The position numbers were made by a program, and so were the translations under genes. Source: Kudoa neothunni (taxonomy: Eukaryota > Cnidaria). Taken from it: a stretch of 64,000 nucleotides of DNA. Location: NCBI GenBank assembly GCA_964304625.1, contig OZ199839.1:7812001-7876000 (forward strand). Reading direction: 5' to 3'. The notes under the pieces are model-generated. The model did not search any database and had not been told where the DNA came from. It saw nothing but the letters and a program-made list of their open reading frames with translations. Positions 1 through 12,310 of this stretch are shown one piece after another; position 1 is the stretch's first letter, and the number at the start of each line of letters is the position of its first letter.

Positions 1-95
1 TTGAGATTGTTCAATCTTTCGAAGAGCGAGAGTAAAAATCGGATAATTTAGAGCTGATTTGTCCGAAATCGAACTTGGTTGGCAACACTGTGTAA
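1..95. mobile_element. End of a hAT-like element cut by the window edge
   Basis: The first 60 bases (cttcgaagagcgagagt region through gagctgatttgtcc) match bases 39370-39430, with cttgcgaagaacaagagtg and gagttgatttgttcc at the same spacing. This stretch closes with ggttggcaacactg, the reverse complement of a CAGTGTTGCCAACC-type end as seen in many hAT elements. The same end motif starts the related copy near 38335. Only the terminal part lies inside the window. Confidence 0.4.
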
Positions 96-1057
96 GATTA
101 CACTCTTTGTTGCATTCTTCCAACGATTCAAAATTATTGAAGCTTTTGCCACCAGCTCCTTTGTATAAAAAGCCTTTGCAAGTAGCCGTTGCTGTATCAA
201 CGTAATATCTGGTAGGATAGGATTTTAATACAATCCTATGATTTTTTGTAAGATCAAAGTCATATTTTGTATCCGCTAAAATTCATAAAAGTAAGTATTT
301 TTGTATTTGGATTACCAGTTATGTAACAAAAAGGTATGCAGGTTGAAACAATATAGATAAAGGTCTGTAAGTAAATCTTCATGTTTTTAGGTATCGAAAC
401 TTTCTACTCTATATGAAAGATTAGAAATATGTTGTATTATAAGTGAATAAGTTTATTTATAATTTTGGCAATTGTCGGTACGATTATAATATTAACAATG
501 AATCGATTAAACCTATCGTTAGAATACATCAATAACAAAATGATGAGTGTTGGTCGTTGGTCATTCATATAATAACTAATGAACATCTAAATTACTACAC
601 TTTGTATTTATTTTAAATTTTTAGTAATAAGGGAAAATGTACGTTTAGATTTAAAATAAATTCTTGTGCTCTATAGTCATATTTACGAAACTTGTCATCT
701 CTATGACAGTTACCATCACTTATAAAATCACTAATATTGGCGACGTTTTCAATATTGTTTCCGCTCCATACCTTTTCTAGTTTTTGAAAAACTTTATTAT
801 TTGAGATTTCTCTTTTAATGTCCTAACTCAATTTTTATTTCAATCATCGATATCGCCACTAATCGAAAACGAAAATCTCAACGCCCCTGAAAAGTTACGA
901 AGCACACGTCACTACAAAATAATCCATAAACAACATAATTAATTAATTAATTTAAAAATATTTAATTTATATTCTATATGATAAAATAAATGTTTTTAAA
1001 TAACTTATTATAATATTATATGTACGTTAATTTTGTAACATTTTCTCAAGTTAGGAA
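96..1057. other. AT-rich stretch without a recognisable gene
   Basis: I see no exon with both a usable frame and splice borders, no RNA gene and no repeat beyond the element end at the left edge. Runs of A and T dominate. Confidence 0.5.
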
Positions 1058-1178
1058 CTACACATCATCCACTGTATAATAAACATTTAAGATGATTTTT
1101 CCTTTCGTTTTATCAACAGATTCGGGGAAATTTGACAAAGCATTTAGAAAAGTAACACGCATAGAATCGGATTCGTGA
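1058..1178 (-). CDS. Possible orphan terminal exon, unknown product
   Basis: On the minus strand a 3' splice site (taaaaacag) is followed by 39 open codons ending in TAG. The translation includes ESDSMRVTFLNALSNF and closes with IILNVYYTVDDV. Base and residue composition are less AT-driven than the surroundings, which is why I record it. I do not recognise the product. It could be the last exon of a gene to the right, or a remnant of transposase coding sequence, since a hAT-type terminus lies about 350 bases away. No upstream exon could be joined with confidence. Confidence 0.2.
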
Positions 1179-3281
1179 CTGTTTTTATAGCAACCAGCTT
1201 GGAAAATCTAGATGGTCAAAAATGAGTTGTTATAAACGGAAAAATCATTCTAATTAAACAATCTGCAATATTAGAAAATAAATTTGGGCAATTTATAATT
1301 TTTATCACATAACCTACTAGAAGACTCGATTTTATGTCCTTTTTACAAAATAAATGATAACACAAGAGGATTTTGTGACAAATATGAAGTATTTATAAGA
1401 AACAAGAATGCTAGAATATATTTTATTTTGTTGATAATTACACTAATATTATAAATCCCTAATTATAATGAATACATATTGATAAAATTAGATTCAAATT
1501 TTATTGAAATCACTCAATGACTCCCTTGAATTCTTCCAAGACCCCTGGGGGTCCCTGTACCCCAGGTTAAGAACCGCTTCCCTAGGGATTAGATTATTCT
1601 CTGTTCTTAAGTCATTTTAAATATTTTTTTAATAAAATCAACTATACAGAAATCAAGAAAAAGGAAATTTATATTTGTGTGGATAGCGCTCTTTCCAATC
1701 TTTTATCTTCGTATTCCAGCATATTCAAAAATATTAATTAAATTTACGAAAATCGTCCTCAATATTAAATTTAATTTATTGTGGGAGATTTTCATCATTA
1801 TTTAAGTTACTTGCGTGAAATTTTTAATGATTCAAAAAATCCACTAAATAAATTATAATATTAAATAAGAAGCCTATTAGATTATTTTTATTAGGATTTC
1901 TTAATTAAAACATTATTAGCTAAAATATAATCAATTATGGTCCAAAAAAACTTAAAAATGTGCATAAAAACTCATAATTCATTATTTTTAATTATGATTT
2001 GAAAAATTCTTAAATATAAAAGTGATACAAAGAATGAATAACTTCATTGTATTAACATATGTAGGTATACCGATTACAAAATATAAAAAGATATGTATTT
2101 ATTCAAATTCGTCATTATATTTTTGTAATTATTCGGTGACATTACAAATTATTTAATTTTAATAAGACTGAAAGAGTTAATCTAACAAAATATAAATTAT
2201 TAATCTAATCATTATTTTAGAATTGATTTAAACAATTTTATATTATTTTACTCATTTTTTTATCTCATTAGATTTTTTTAATAGATAGTTTTTGTACAAT
2301 ATACAATAAAAATCTACTTATAAAATATTTGATCAACATATAATAACTTGGATTAATTATCTCATAAAATAATTTTTGTTTTGTAAGCCGAAAAAAATTC
2401 AGAAAATCATGGAAATAAATGTTAGAAAAAGCGATAAAAAAATCAAGAGAAATAATGTAGTTACATTAAAAATATCTCACTTTTATATCCAAATAATGAT
2501 CACGTTTCAATAATGTGTCCATAATGAATCTTTTCTCTTTATATAATTTTTTATTAAATAATCCCTTAAAAAGTAACATGTATGAAAAATGGACAAGTTA
2601 TTTACGTGCTACACATCCCACAATGATCCGTTATGTCTAACAGCCACTAAAGATTCAACATTTTTTTATTGATGCCCGTAAATTTCCACGTGTGATAAAA
2701 ATTTCGTCAGACTTCATCATGTCACCAACTTCAAACACCGAGACATAGTTTTGTAGATATACACTCAAAAATACGCGTATATGTTCCCCAATATAATAAA
2801 AATGTTTAACAAACAGCGTATAATAATTAACTGTTGTAAATTACAATTTGCTATAATTTCAAGACTGTTTCTTATTAATTTAATAGATTTTATTAGATAT
2901 TAACCAACTGTTATGACGGACATTAAATTAGATAAACACGCCAATCAAAACATATTTATAGCTACAGAACGGTGGATAAATGATAGTGGAAACATCGAAA
3001 ACTGTTTTAGGTAGGACACAATCCACAATCATAGTAGTTATGTGAACGGCCATCTACTGAAACTATTTAGCAGAAGAATTTGTAATGGCGAGAAAAACAA
3101 ACTCTTTCTACGTTAAAACCACATCACAACAATACACATATTTACATATAGCTGTTTCATACGATAAATAACTACAAAAAGTTGAATGAATCAACAATGG
3201 TTGGTGTTCACACGGTAAAGGCGGGGGATCGAATAAAAAAGTTTTGACAAATGGTTAACTTGTGTAAGCTGTCTTATCTAA
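1179..3281. other. Intergenic AT-rich DNA
   Basis: Apart from the transposon terminus at 1515-1590 I see no gene, RNA or repeat. The part next to 3282 would be the 3' flank of the minus-strand phosphodiesterase gene. Confidence 0.45.
1515..1590. mobile_element. hAT-type transposon terminus
   Basis: The stretch reads ...gaccCCTGGGGGTCC then CCCCAGGTTAAGAACCGC and ccctag. A short GGGGTCC/GGACCCC palindrome followed by CCAGGTTAAGAACC is the familiar look of many animal hAT and MITE ends. It is GC-rich compared with its flanks. No transposase frame can be read beside it, so it is a solo end or a small non-autonomous copy. Confidence 0.4.
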
Positions 3282-6200
3282 CTATGAGATATGGAAGGTA
3301 TCCAGATTGTTTTCTTTTTTGAATTTGTTGTAATCGAATTTTCCAATCAGACACTCCCATTGTGATTTGTTTTCATGCAGGTTGGTTTCCATAAAATTGA
3401 GATCGGGTGCAATATTTATCAAATTCTATCGAAACACAACTCATTACACCAAACTCCATACCAATACTATAGTATAGTTACCTGAACAAGTGGATAAACC
3501 ATTGCATCTAGAAAATCTATCTGCATATTTGGTAGATTGGGGGATTGTTTTCTATCAAGCAAAGTCTAGGATGATTCAGAAAAAATTAATTAATCTAAAA
3601 AATAGGAAATCATACTAAAGGGTGTTGTTTGAGCAGTTTCAATTCGGTATCACCCTGCAAGAAAAATTCTTCTGACACCAAAGCAGAAGTCTAGTTTTTG
3701 GTAATGTGGGAATCGAGAAAATAGATGATCATACCCTATAATGTATATTCCATGGTTTTACACTGGAATTCAAATCCGATATGGTCATCATCATTGATTT
3801 TAATAGTCTGATATGTTGGGTGGAGGGAGAGGTGATGTTAGTTGAGGACCATACACCTTGTTTTATTGATTTGAAAAATTTACCGCGATGTCTGTCACAA
3901 AAGGAGTCAATAAAATGTCATTACAAAAACAATAGCATCACAAAAATACTTGACATAATTCGAAAGGTCAGTATCTAGTATTGATTGTTCGATGTGTTCA
4001 ATGGTATTGGAAAAATCGTTTATATTCAGATGTTTGAGGATGTTACAGCCTCTCATATTTAGCACAAGCATGCACTGATCGAAATGATGACACTCCAATG
4101 TGGATGTGGAGTAGAGATGTGAAAGTGGACTGTTGATTTTCGAGTAGAATCCGTTGTTATAGCCACGATGATCAACATCATGGGAGATACAAGCGACTAG
4201 AAGAGCCAACTTTTGGATGTCATTAAAGTGTCGACCCAAAGAAGTCATTTTCAATAGAAAAAACATGGAATGTGTGACATTAAGAGCGTGTCTCCAGTTG
4301 TGATATTTCACTTTACGATAGTTGTTTTTGAGGGTGAACAGCCACCGACAAAGTACCTACACATACAAATTATTTGAGTGAAATTTGTTGGAGAACGGTT
4401 TCAAATCCATCTAGAATATAGAATATAGAATAAAGATTCTAGAATCTTTATTCTATATTCTAGATCGTAGATTCTAAAGGCATAGGACTACGCAATTACT
4501 CTATTTTGAAATGCGGAATGTTTTGTTCAAATTTAAATCTATAAAAAATCTCATTGCAACCAAGACAGTCGTATCATCATCAAAAATTGTATCATCAAAT
4601 TCAAATCTATAGATTCCTAAAGATTCGCCGCTGGGAACTATTCTGGAAAGTAGTTTCAAAACCAGTCTGTTGTTGGGTTGGACATGATAACTGAAAATCT
4701 ATAAATAAGAATGGTTTTAACAATCTTTTGAGTTCACATGTTCAAAGATGTATCGTAATATTAGCTGGAAATAGAATAGATTACTTCAATAAGGATTTTA
4801 TTCCTAGCATGTATTTTTAGATTTTCTTCTCGAGTGCTCAATGTGGTAGTGAGAAGACTGAGATAGGTGGTTACAGTCTATCAACATAACCGCATCAACT
4901 ATTCGCAAATTAAAAAAAATTTAATCTTACTTTTAACAGCTCAATGTCACTGTTATTGAAATAGGATGCGTTTTGTCGATTTACACACTGTAGTATACCC
5001 CAAAGTTCATCTTCAGCATCGTTGATGGGGCAACTGCAAATATTTGTAACAGAATCATTGTTGGTAGTTGATGACGAGCCAATAAAATAATTAACTATCT
5101 GTATTAGAAGATAAATTTTTGTGTAAACAAATAAACCAACTTTTTTAGACAATGCAGACTCTATAGCACATTCTAGAGGAACAATGCTCACTGAATTATT
5201 CAAAACTAAATTGCAATATTAAATTAGATTATTATTCTCAAATGCTACTATATATAAAAATATACCTGTTATGTTGGTCATTACAATTTTTTATATCATC
5301 ATCTTTATTTTTTTCGAGCGTAAAAATATGTTTGAAACTCAACTAAATCATGTCAAGTTAACAACGATTTAGTTCACTATAAAAGAGTATTTATATAGGT
5401 GGTACTTGATTATCATCGTTGGTTAATATAATACTAATTTGTTGACAGTCGATGTATTCCATCAAACAACTCAGAACCTCTGAGAATAGGAGCTCCAAGG
5501 TGAGATCATCTTGTTTGTCGAGTTGGTGGAAAAGCTGTTGCATTTTGGATTTATTGTGGTAGATATCGAGAGCCACAATTTTTGCTCGAATGTCCAATGC
5601 TATTGAGCACAACTCGGCATACACTGTGAATGCCTATCGAATAGATAGAAATGAAAAGATTTTTCACTTATTTCGTCAAACGCACCTCTTCGTCTTCCAA
5701 GGTAAACGAATTTCCTCCATTCCTCAAGTTATTACCATCTGGTAGCTTGTTTATCGCTTCAACCACTCCTATCACCTACCCAAAATAATAAAAATAAATA
5801 ATCTCAATATCCATTTTGCTTAGAATATCAAAATCTGATATTATTACATCACCATTTGAATTTTTTAATGGAATACACAATACACTCTTTGTACGATAGC
5901 CTGTGGCTGTATCAACATTTTGGTAGAAATAACTTCCTAACAGGTTTCAAGCATATATTAGATAGAAAAGAGTAGTAATAATAACAACAACAACAACAAT
6001 ACATTGTAAGCATCTTCAATGTTGATAACATTTCCAGTTTGTGCACTCTTCCCAGCAATACCTTTACCCATGGAATGACGATACATCGAAATGGTTGGGT
6101 GTTGTTGAGGGCGTTGTTAGCGTCGAATGGCAGCTCCATTCATCGCAGACATTATTCGGTTTGAAATGTCGTCCATTATCTTCAGTAGCTTGATGACCAC

Positions 6201-7676
6201 CAAAAGTTTTCTGTTTTACTGACGGGAAATCAACGGATTGTGCAGAGCAAAACTTGGAAGTTGGTTTGTTGGTTTTATTTTCGCCACCTAATGGTTTTGA
6301 GGTGGTAAACAACTCATCTATGCTGGTAAGATTGGACTTATTTGAGCTTTTGTTGGTGATATCGAAAATAAATTCCACCAAAAACTTTCGAATTACCATC
6401 CGGCAGATCATTTTCCACCAAAAACAATGGAACAACGATCAATATTCAAAGTCATTGCAGCATTTCGAAGTATCTTAATACATAGCACACGTGTATCATT
6501 TTCTGTTGTTAAATTTTTAGAGAATTCTGTCATCAATCGGCCAATCTCACAATACACATTCATGTATCGAAGAGATTGTTTATGTCGGTAGGACGAGTCC
6601 CTGATATCGTTATCATTAATGGAGTTGTTGTTGCTGTTGTTGTTATTGTTGCCATTCGTCCCATTTCCATGGCGAAATATATTAAATTTACTTATTGCCC
6701 TTCGAAAAGAGCTTTTGTTTGTATCCAAAGATAGGTTGGGATTGGAGTTGTTGCAGAAGATTGCGTTGATATTAGCATTGTAGTATTCATTCGGTGTACA
6801 TACCAGAACCTCTTTTCACAGTGTTCGCAATTCTGGGATGCACTTGTGCACGATTTCTATTATCGGCACAATTCAACCGATGACACTCTTTTGATTTGAT
6901 GAGCACCCTTGGAGTTTTGAATTTTTTTATTCGCGGTGAATGAAAACAAACTTCTTTTGGGTAATGAAGCTACTGGTGTGTACGCTATACAAAAGGTTAC
7001 ATAAATATTTCATATAAAATCAAATCAAAATGAGGAAGTAATTTAATCACAATTATCTGATTCCAAAATAATGGTGGAGGTTCCATCATGAGATTTTCCA
7101 ACTCCTTGTGTGGTGGTGGTGGTGGTGATGATCGATTTGTCGAAATCTTTACCTTAATAATGTAAGAATAGACAGAAACACACATGAGGCCAAACAGTGG
7201 GTGGTATTCTAATAACCAGATATAGTGGAACATAATTTTTTTAAGTGTGATCATTGTCACTTCCCTACTTCTACCACCGAAGCACTGTCAAATACAATAA
7301 TGAAAAACCTACTTTTTCCATCTGGATCCGTAATATTTTTTTTCGATTTTATTAATCTGCTATATTTAATTTTATTTATCCAATTGATTGCTCCAATAGA
7401 TGTAATTACTTCAACATAACAAAGGTGTAAATTTCCAACCTCACACCAATCAACAACTACCCGTATATGGTCGGTATAGGAGTAATCCTATTAAAGTATT
7501 CAGTGGTATTTGTTCATTTGGTACCGTTTGTCACTATCTCTTAGATAATTGATATTAATGGTATTTTCACAATCGAATCCAGCACGGAATAACGGGCGAG
7601 TTCTCCCCAATCCCCAAACAGCCTCGTCTATTGTCCCGTTCATTGCCTCCGTTAGGAATCTTTTAAACTCCATCAT
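3282..7676 (-). CDS. cGMP/cAMP 3',5'-cyclic phosphodiesterase, PDE5/6/11 type, with two GAF domains
   Basis: This enzyme class hydrolyses cyclic nucleotides in the cytosol, with allosteric control through its GAF domains. The catalytic part is read from exons 4500-4698, 3950-4356, 3735-3891, 3616-3690, 3482-3565 and 3282-3425 (TAG at 3282-3284). It shows YHNWRHALN, HDVDHRG, LECHHFDQC, ILDTDLSNYVKH, TISDLNSSVKPW and the invariant glutamine in NMQIDFLD, so all metal-binding residues and the purine-binding Gln are present. GAF-B and its linker lie in 4785-4877, 4931-5098, 5141-5205, 5266-5342 and 5406-5633. GAF-A lies in 5686-5775, 5848-5936 and about 5980-6728, with GKGIAGKSAQ, TGYRTKSVLCIPL and an NK...F...DE signature. 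A likely first exon starts with ATG at 7674-7676. The N-terminal half has at least five single-base insertions relative to the family reading frame, in runs at 4504-4507, 6067-6069, 6380-6384, 6420-6424 and 6865-6866. The catalytic exons after 4500 have none. It is either an intact gene with sequence errors or a gene beginning to decay. Confidence 0.85.
4409..4465. repeat. Long near-perfect hairpin inside a phosphodiesterase intron
   Basis: The right arm gaatctttattctatattc is the inverse of the left arm. The left arm differs only by a short internal duplication of atagaat. The arms meet at the centre with almost no loop and begin and end with a TCTAGA/ATCTAGA motif. It sits in the intron between the GAF-B/catalytic linker exon and the HNWRH exon. 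Confidence 0.7.
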
Positions 7677-8649
7677 ATTCGTCGCATTATGATGAATAAT
7701 GTGTGAATTTAATTTTAAGAGTGTCGTTAATTTACAAATTTTTCAATAAAACACCAATTAAAAAGAATATCTTTACCGAAAGTTTACTCAATTCGATTCT
7801 ATCCAATACATTAAATTAATGCGGCCATCTTGCCTAATATTAATTTATCATCTACTTATGATTTAAAACAGCTACCAACAACTGTCTTTTAATTAAGAAA
7901 TCTCATTTCGCAAAATAAACCTCAGTAATGCGCATTATTTAGGGTCATTTTCACTGCGTAATACCCATACAGTTTCTATGCAATAGGTGGTAACTAATTC
8001 AGCGCATGCGAAACATTGTGAATCTTAGTATACAACAATTAATTTGTTGGTTGGGTAGTTTTGCTAATTTACTAAATCATTTATAGTTTATTATTCATAT
8101 ACAGAAAATTAATACAAATATAACTTGATAATGTTATGTATTAACAATAATTTAGAACTTGGACGACAATAATATCGTCCAAGTTGGCACAGAAATCGCC
8201 AAAGTTCTTGACTGGCGGAACGAATTTTAAGTTTACGTAAGCTTCGAGGGCAGAATTAAAATTTTTTTGGAAACAAAACAATTGTTAAAATGGAATAAAA
8301 TTAATGTAAATATAACAAACGTATAAATTTGATTGAGTGTGAAACATGGAATTGGCTTATGTTTGATAAAGTTTTTTCTTGTGGATTACCAAATAAATAG
8401 TTCCAATCATAAGCAATGCATCAAGATGTTAACCTTTGCGTGTCGGATGTCCGATTTAAAGACAGCTTGTCTTTAAATCTGAAACTTATTTGAGCGAAAT
8501 TTCTTAATGTGATGAATATAAGTATAATAGATAAAAGTAGTTGTTTTTTAATAACAGATTTCATAATTATCAAAAAAAATTATATTCATTAAATTAGGCA
8601 TTTAAAATTGGATTCACCATACCACCGTAGCATTCAAACGAATCTGATC
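7677..8649. other. 5' flank of the phosphodiesterase gene, with two small hairpins
   Basis: This stretch holds no exon I can support. It contains two clean inverted repeats. At 8156-8185 there are 11-bp arms AACTTGGACGA/TCGTCCAAGTT around an 8-nt loop. At 8454-8478 there are 11-bp arms ATTTAAAGACA/TGTCTTTAAAT around a 3-nt loop. The second follows tgtcggatgtccg, which may be a transposon end. The first 100-200 bases upstream of 7676 would hold the promoter, but I cannot identify one. Confidence 0.45.
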
Positions 8650-9350
8650 ATAACATCTAAGGCAATTTTTCCCAACGTGGGACGTGAAAATATTTTTGTG
8701 GGGCATAAGAATTTTTGAACGTTTAGTGAACGGTCCGGGTGGGACGTGGAAAATCCTGAGTATTGGTGTGACACGGATAATGATGAGATAATTAGGTAGT
8801 ATGGCTTACTTTGAGGTCAATAGCACGATTTTCGATATCGCTGATTTTTAAGTGACGATTAATGTCATAAAAAAATACAAAAGGAAATGACTAATTATAT
8901 AAAAATTAATAATAATAATATTATTTAACGTGTCCTTCGACTGAATAGAATCGGAATGGTTTGAATCTCAATCTTGCCTCATTTAGAATCGTATATCCCC
9001 TTTTTATGATTAAATCTAATATCATATTGGTTAATTTTACATTTGTATTATTTATTTTTGGTTCATTAGCCCTGTATACGCAAAAGTCTTACTTAATGAA
9101 GGTTGGATTACCACGAGTTTCACATGATGTTGTTTTTGGTGGAGTGAAGAACCGAAGATGTTAATTTTTCAGGTCCATCAATAAATTAAGTTAGATCTGA
9201 TAGAATACATTTTAATTCTAACAAGAGACATATACATTAATTTCTTTCAAGTTTTAATATGATGGGGAGCTTTATTTAAAATTATCAACAGTTCAAGAAA
9301 AAAACAATACTTTTTAAAGAAGTAGGGACACAGAACTTTTTTTCAAGAAA
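8650..9350 (+). mobile_element. Dispersed transposon copy A, piggyBac-like (direct orientation)
   Basis: This stretch is colinear with the reverse complement of 29500-30125. Shared landmarks in order are caacgtgggacgtgaaaa, gaaaatcctgagtattggtg, gatgagataattag, tttttaagtgacgatta, cgtgtccttcg, tgaatagaat, gttggatta and gatctgat. The match runs for more than 600 bases with scattered substitutions and small gaps. Both copies are full of stops. A piggyBac affiliation is suggested only by short translated stretches at the distal end of copy B, so the family is tentative. Confidence 0.6.
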
Positions 9351-12310
9351 AATTGGGGTGCAATAGAAAAAGAAAAAATATTGAGAAACATTGCTGTAGA
9401 GGTTTTCTTCCATCAGACAAAATTGGTTGTCCGCAGAAAAACCTCAAATTAAAATCAACGGGAATTGACCCTCTAATGATCCCAAAAACGAAGAACGTGT
9501 ACGTGTAATAATGGACTTTGGGGTAAATTTGACCCCACATTTTTTTGAATTATAACACTTTAAAAAATCTAATAATAAATATTGTGGAATAATTTTTAAT
9601 TCCTATGAATGAAACACTGGCAAATGCACACTAAATTTCGACGTAATCCACGCGATAATCGGCTTCGTCTCAAATCGTTACATATCGATGTTCACTAATA
9701 AAGTAATTGCGTTAATTCAGCGGAATTAAACGTGTCGTGCCAGTTGAAATATTAAAAAAAACATAATAAGAATTCTTGAAAGTTATTCGAAGTTAAAATA
9801 ATTTTTCCTCTCACTATATCCACATGTTTCTCGTCATGCATTAAGACGACATTAGGACGACATTAAGAAGAGGTTCCTATTGGGGTGCATAAATAATGCT
9901 GAGACCTGTTTTTATTGCTTTGTTTGTGGAATTTGTTGTCAACAATATTTTGTTTAATTGTTCAACAATTTCTTTAACCTTCTAAGTAGCTGCAAAATTT
10001 TCACACCGCGAATAAAATTCAGCATTGACTGACAAAATATAAGGAAAATTCATTGAATAGATTTTGAATAAATGCCCAATTATTACGTTATATTCTAAAC
10101 GCGCATGTGCACATATTTATGTGTCTCATTTCTGTGGAGTATGATTGTATTTATAGGTGTATTTCTGCGGGTTTTTAATTTTAACATTTAATTATAGTTT
10201 ATAACAGCTACCAAATAATTTTTCTTATTTTAAACTGCGCAGTGTAAAATATTGCGTACAAAAACACAAAAACACAGAATGATGGAAATAATGCTTATTT
10301 CACAAAAAAGTTATCACATATAATTTTAAACTCTTTCTAAAATACAAAACTTGTCAAAACGTTGAACAATTATATCATATGTTTTTTAATATTCTCTATA
10401 ACGTAGAAATAAGCAAACTGATGAGAATTCATCTTATTTTGAATAACTAATATAAAAACAATGAGAGGATGAGAGAATATGGAGTTATCGTTGTATTCTG
10501 GAGAGAACGACATGCTTATATCAGTATTGCGCACGCACACTGTTATCTCATGTATAGTGTTTCGTTATTTATTCGATAGAATTTCCGTAAATTTTTAAAA
10601 ATCACATGCATCCATATTTTGAACAATTTTATTTATTAGATGTTTTTACATTAACTTTTTTAATAGATGACAAAAAAAATTTCAATTCATTTTTCTGCAA
10701 GCTTTCATAATGATAAAACATTACAAAAGATGGAGAGGAATTATATTCCATTTATACTCCACAATATTGTTAGCAGAATTCACTTGGAGTAGCAATCTAC
10801 CCCATTTAATTTGGAAGGTTAAGAAAATCACGCAATTTGTTTTATTAAGAACACAAGATACCAACATATACTTTTTACAGAAAACAAATATGCTGCCACG
10901 ACTGGCTCGATTTGGGGATGATTGGAGATATGGTGGTATCTCTAGTTTTTAAAGTAATATCTCTATAGTCAATTTTCCTCACAATTTATTAGCAAAAAAC
11001 ATCGATAAGAAGACATTTTTGTGAACAACATGATGTTGATTCTCTGATAAACAAAATTCATCAACGAAATCATTAGAATCACACATCTTCATATAATTCG
11101 CGCACGCGTTTTAATTTATTGATCTAACATTTCGTTACTTTCCACAAAAACTACTTGTTCAAATTTTATTATATTTAAGTTCGAGGTGGTTTTCATTTTT
11201 TGAAATATTTTCAATCAAAAAAAACATGGGGTAAATTTTCCCCCAAGCACCATTACACGATAAAATAAAAATTAAAACCTATGCTATAATTTATCGAAAA
11301 AAATTTTGTCGTCAAACCACCAAAGACAAAATTTTATTAGATGAATTACTGGAATTGGTTAAATGTAGAATAGTGGCCGTAATCCAAATCAGCGACACCG
11401 GACAAAAATGAATCTGTTGATTATTTTAATTTTTGTATTTTTCATTGTTTCATCACCAGTAGGTTATTTTAGCCATTGTATTTGTTATCAATAATAGTTG
11501 CTGTAATATATTCTTTAAATATCTGCTAGTCTCTCGTAGCTGTTTACAAAGGCAATATCATTTCATCGATCCGAGTAAAGATTGCTTTGTTTACCTAAAA
11601 TTTGAGTGTGACAACTATGATTTTTTATCAAATGTCTATAAGAATAAGAAATTCATATTTTCTGCAAACATTAGCTAATCAATTGTATCAAATGCATAAC
11701 GTTAATATCGAAAATAATTTATTATAGTTGATTTAATTATTTCCATAATTAGATGTTAAACAAATTTCATACTAATTTGATTTAAAAAGTTCAGGATTAA
11801 TGCCCGAACCAATTATAATCTTTGATCGGTACATGTGGCCATTATTCTACACTTTAACCCTGGAACCTACTAGGTATTGGTTTACTGTATAAAAAGATAT
11901 ACCATTAGAGGGTTAATGGAATCTACCTTGGATAACCTCAAAACAGCTGCAAAATTACGCAGAATCTTATCTCGCCGCATGTATTAATATGATAGAAATA
12001 GAAAGCTTATAATTATATGTATATTCGTTAAAACTTGCATTCTGACTCAACATTTACACATTTACAAATTTACACATTTCCATTTAGGTCTCAAAGTGCT
12101 ATAACAACACATCTTCAACATGAAAACAAATTCAACAACATCCTAACCGTATATTTAGTATATTTAGCACAAACTGCAGGCAGTGGTTGTCAATTTTATC
12201 ACAGTTAACAACAACCAACCTCATGAGCACAAAAAATATCACCAAACCAAAGAAAGCATTCAAACAAGCAGTAAAATATAATCCAAAAAACTAATAAGAA
12301 ATTTATATCC
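9351..12310. other. Intergenic region with possible further piggyBac-like debris
   Basis: Motifs ggggtaaatttgacccc (about 9520) and ggggtaaattttcccccaag (about 11228) look like piggyBac-type subterminal palindromes. Between them a plus-strand frame at 10710-10952 begins MIKHYKRWRGIIFHLYS, which recalls the KRW segment of piggyBac transposases. It could be the distal part of copy A or a separate relic. A 70-base stretch at 11925-11995 matches the C-terminal end of the transposase relic at 18700-18770. Nothing else is recognised. Confidence 0.3.
11925..11995 (+). mobile_element. Short second relic of the Tc1/IS630-like family
   Basis: The segment containing gctgcaaaattacgcagaat and cgccgcatgtattaat matches 18704-18770 (agctacaaaattatgcg, gcggaatcttatttcgcagc, atgtattaat). 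It corresponds to the region after the DDE domain in the larger relic. Only this tail is visible here. Confidence 0.4.

Noticed and set aside
11408-11464. Signal-peptide-like start MNLLIILIFVFFIVSSP followed by gtaggt
   Set aside because: No following exon with matching phase was found, and hydrophobic peptides are common in translated AT-rich DNA.
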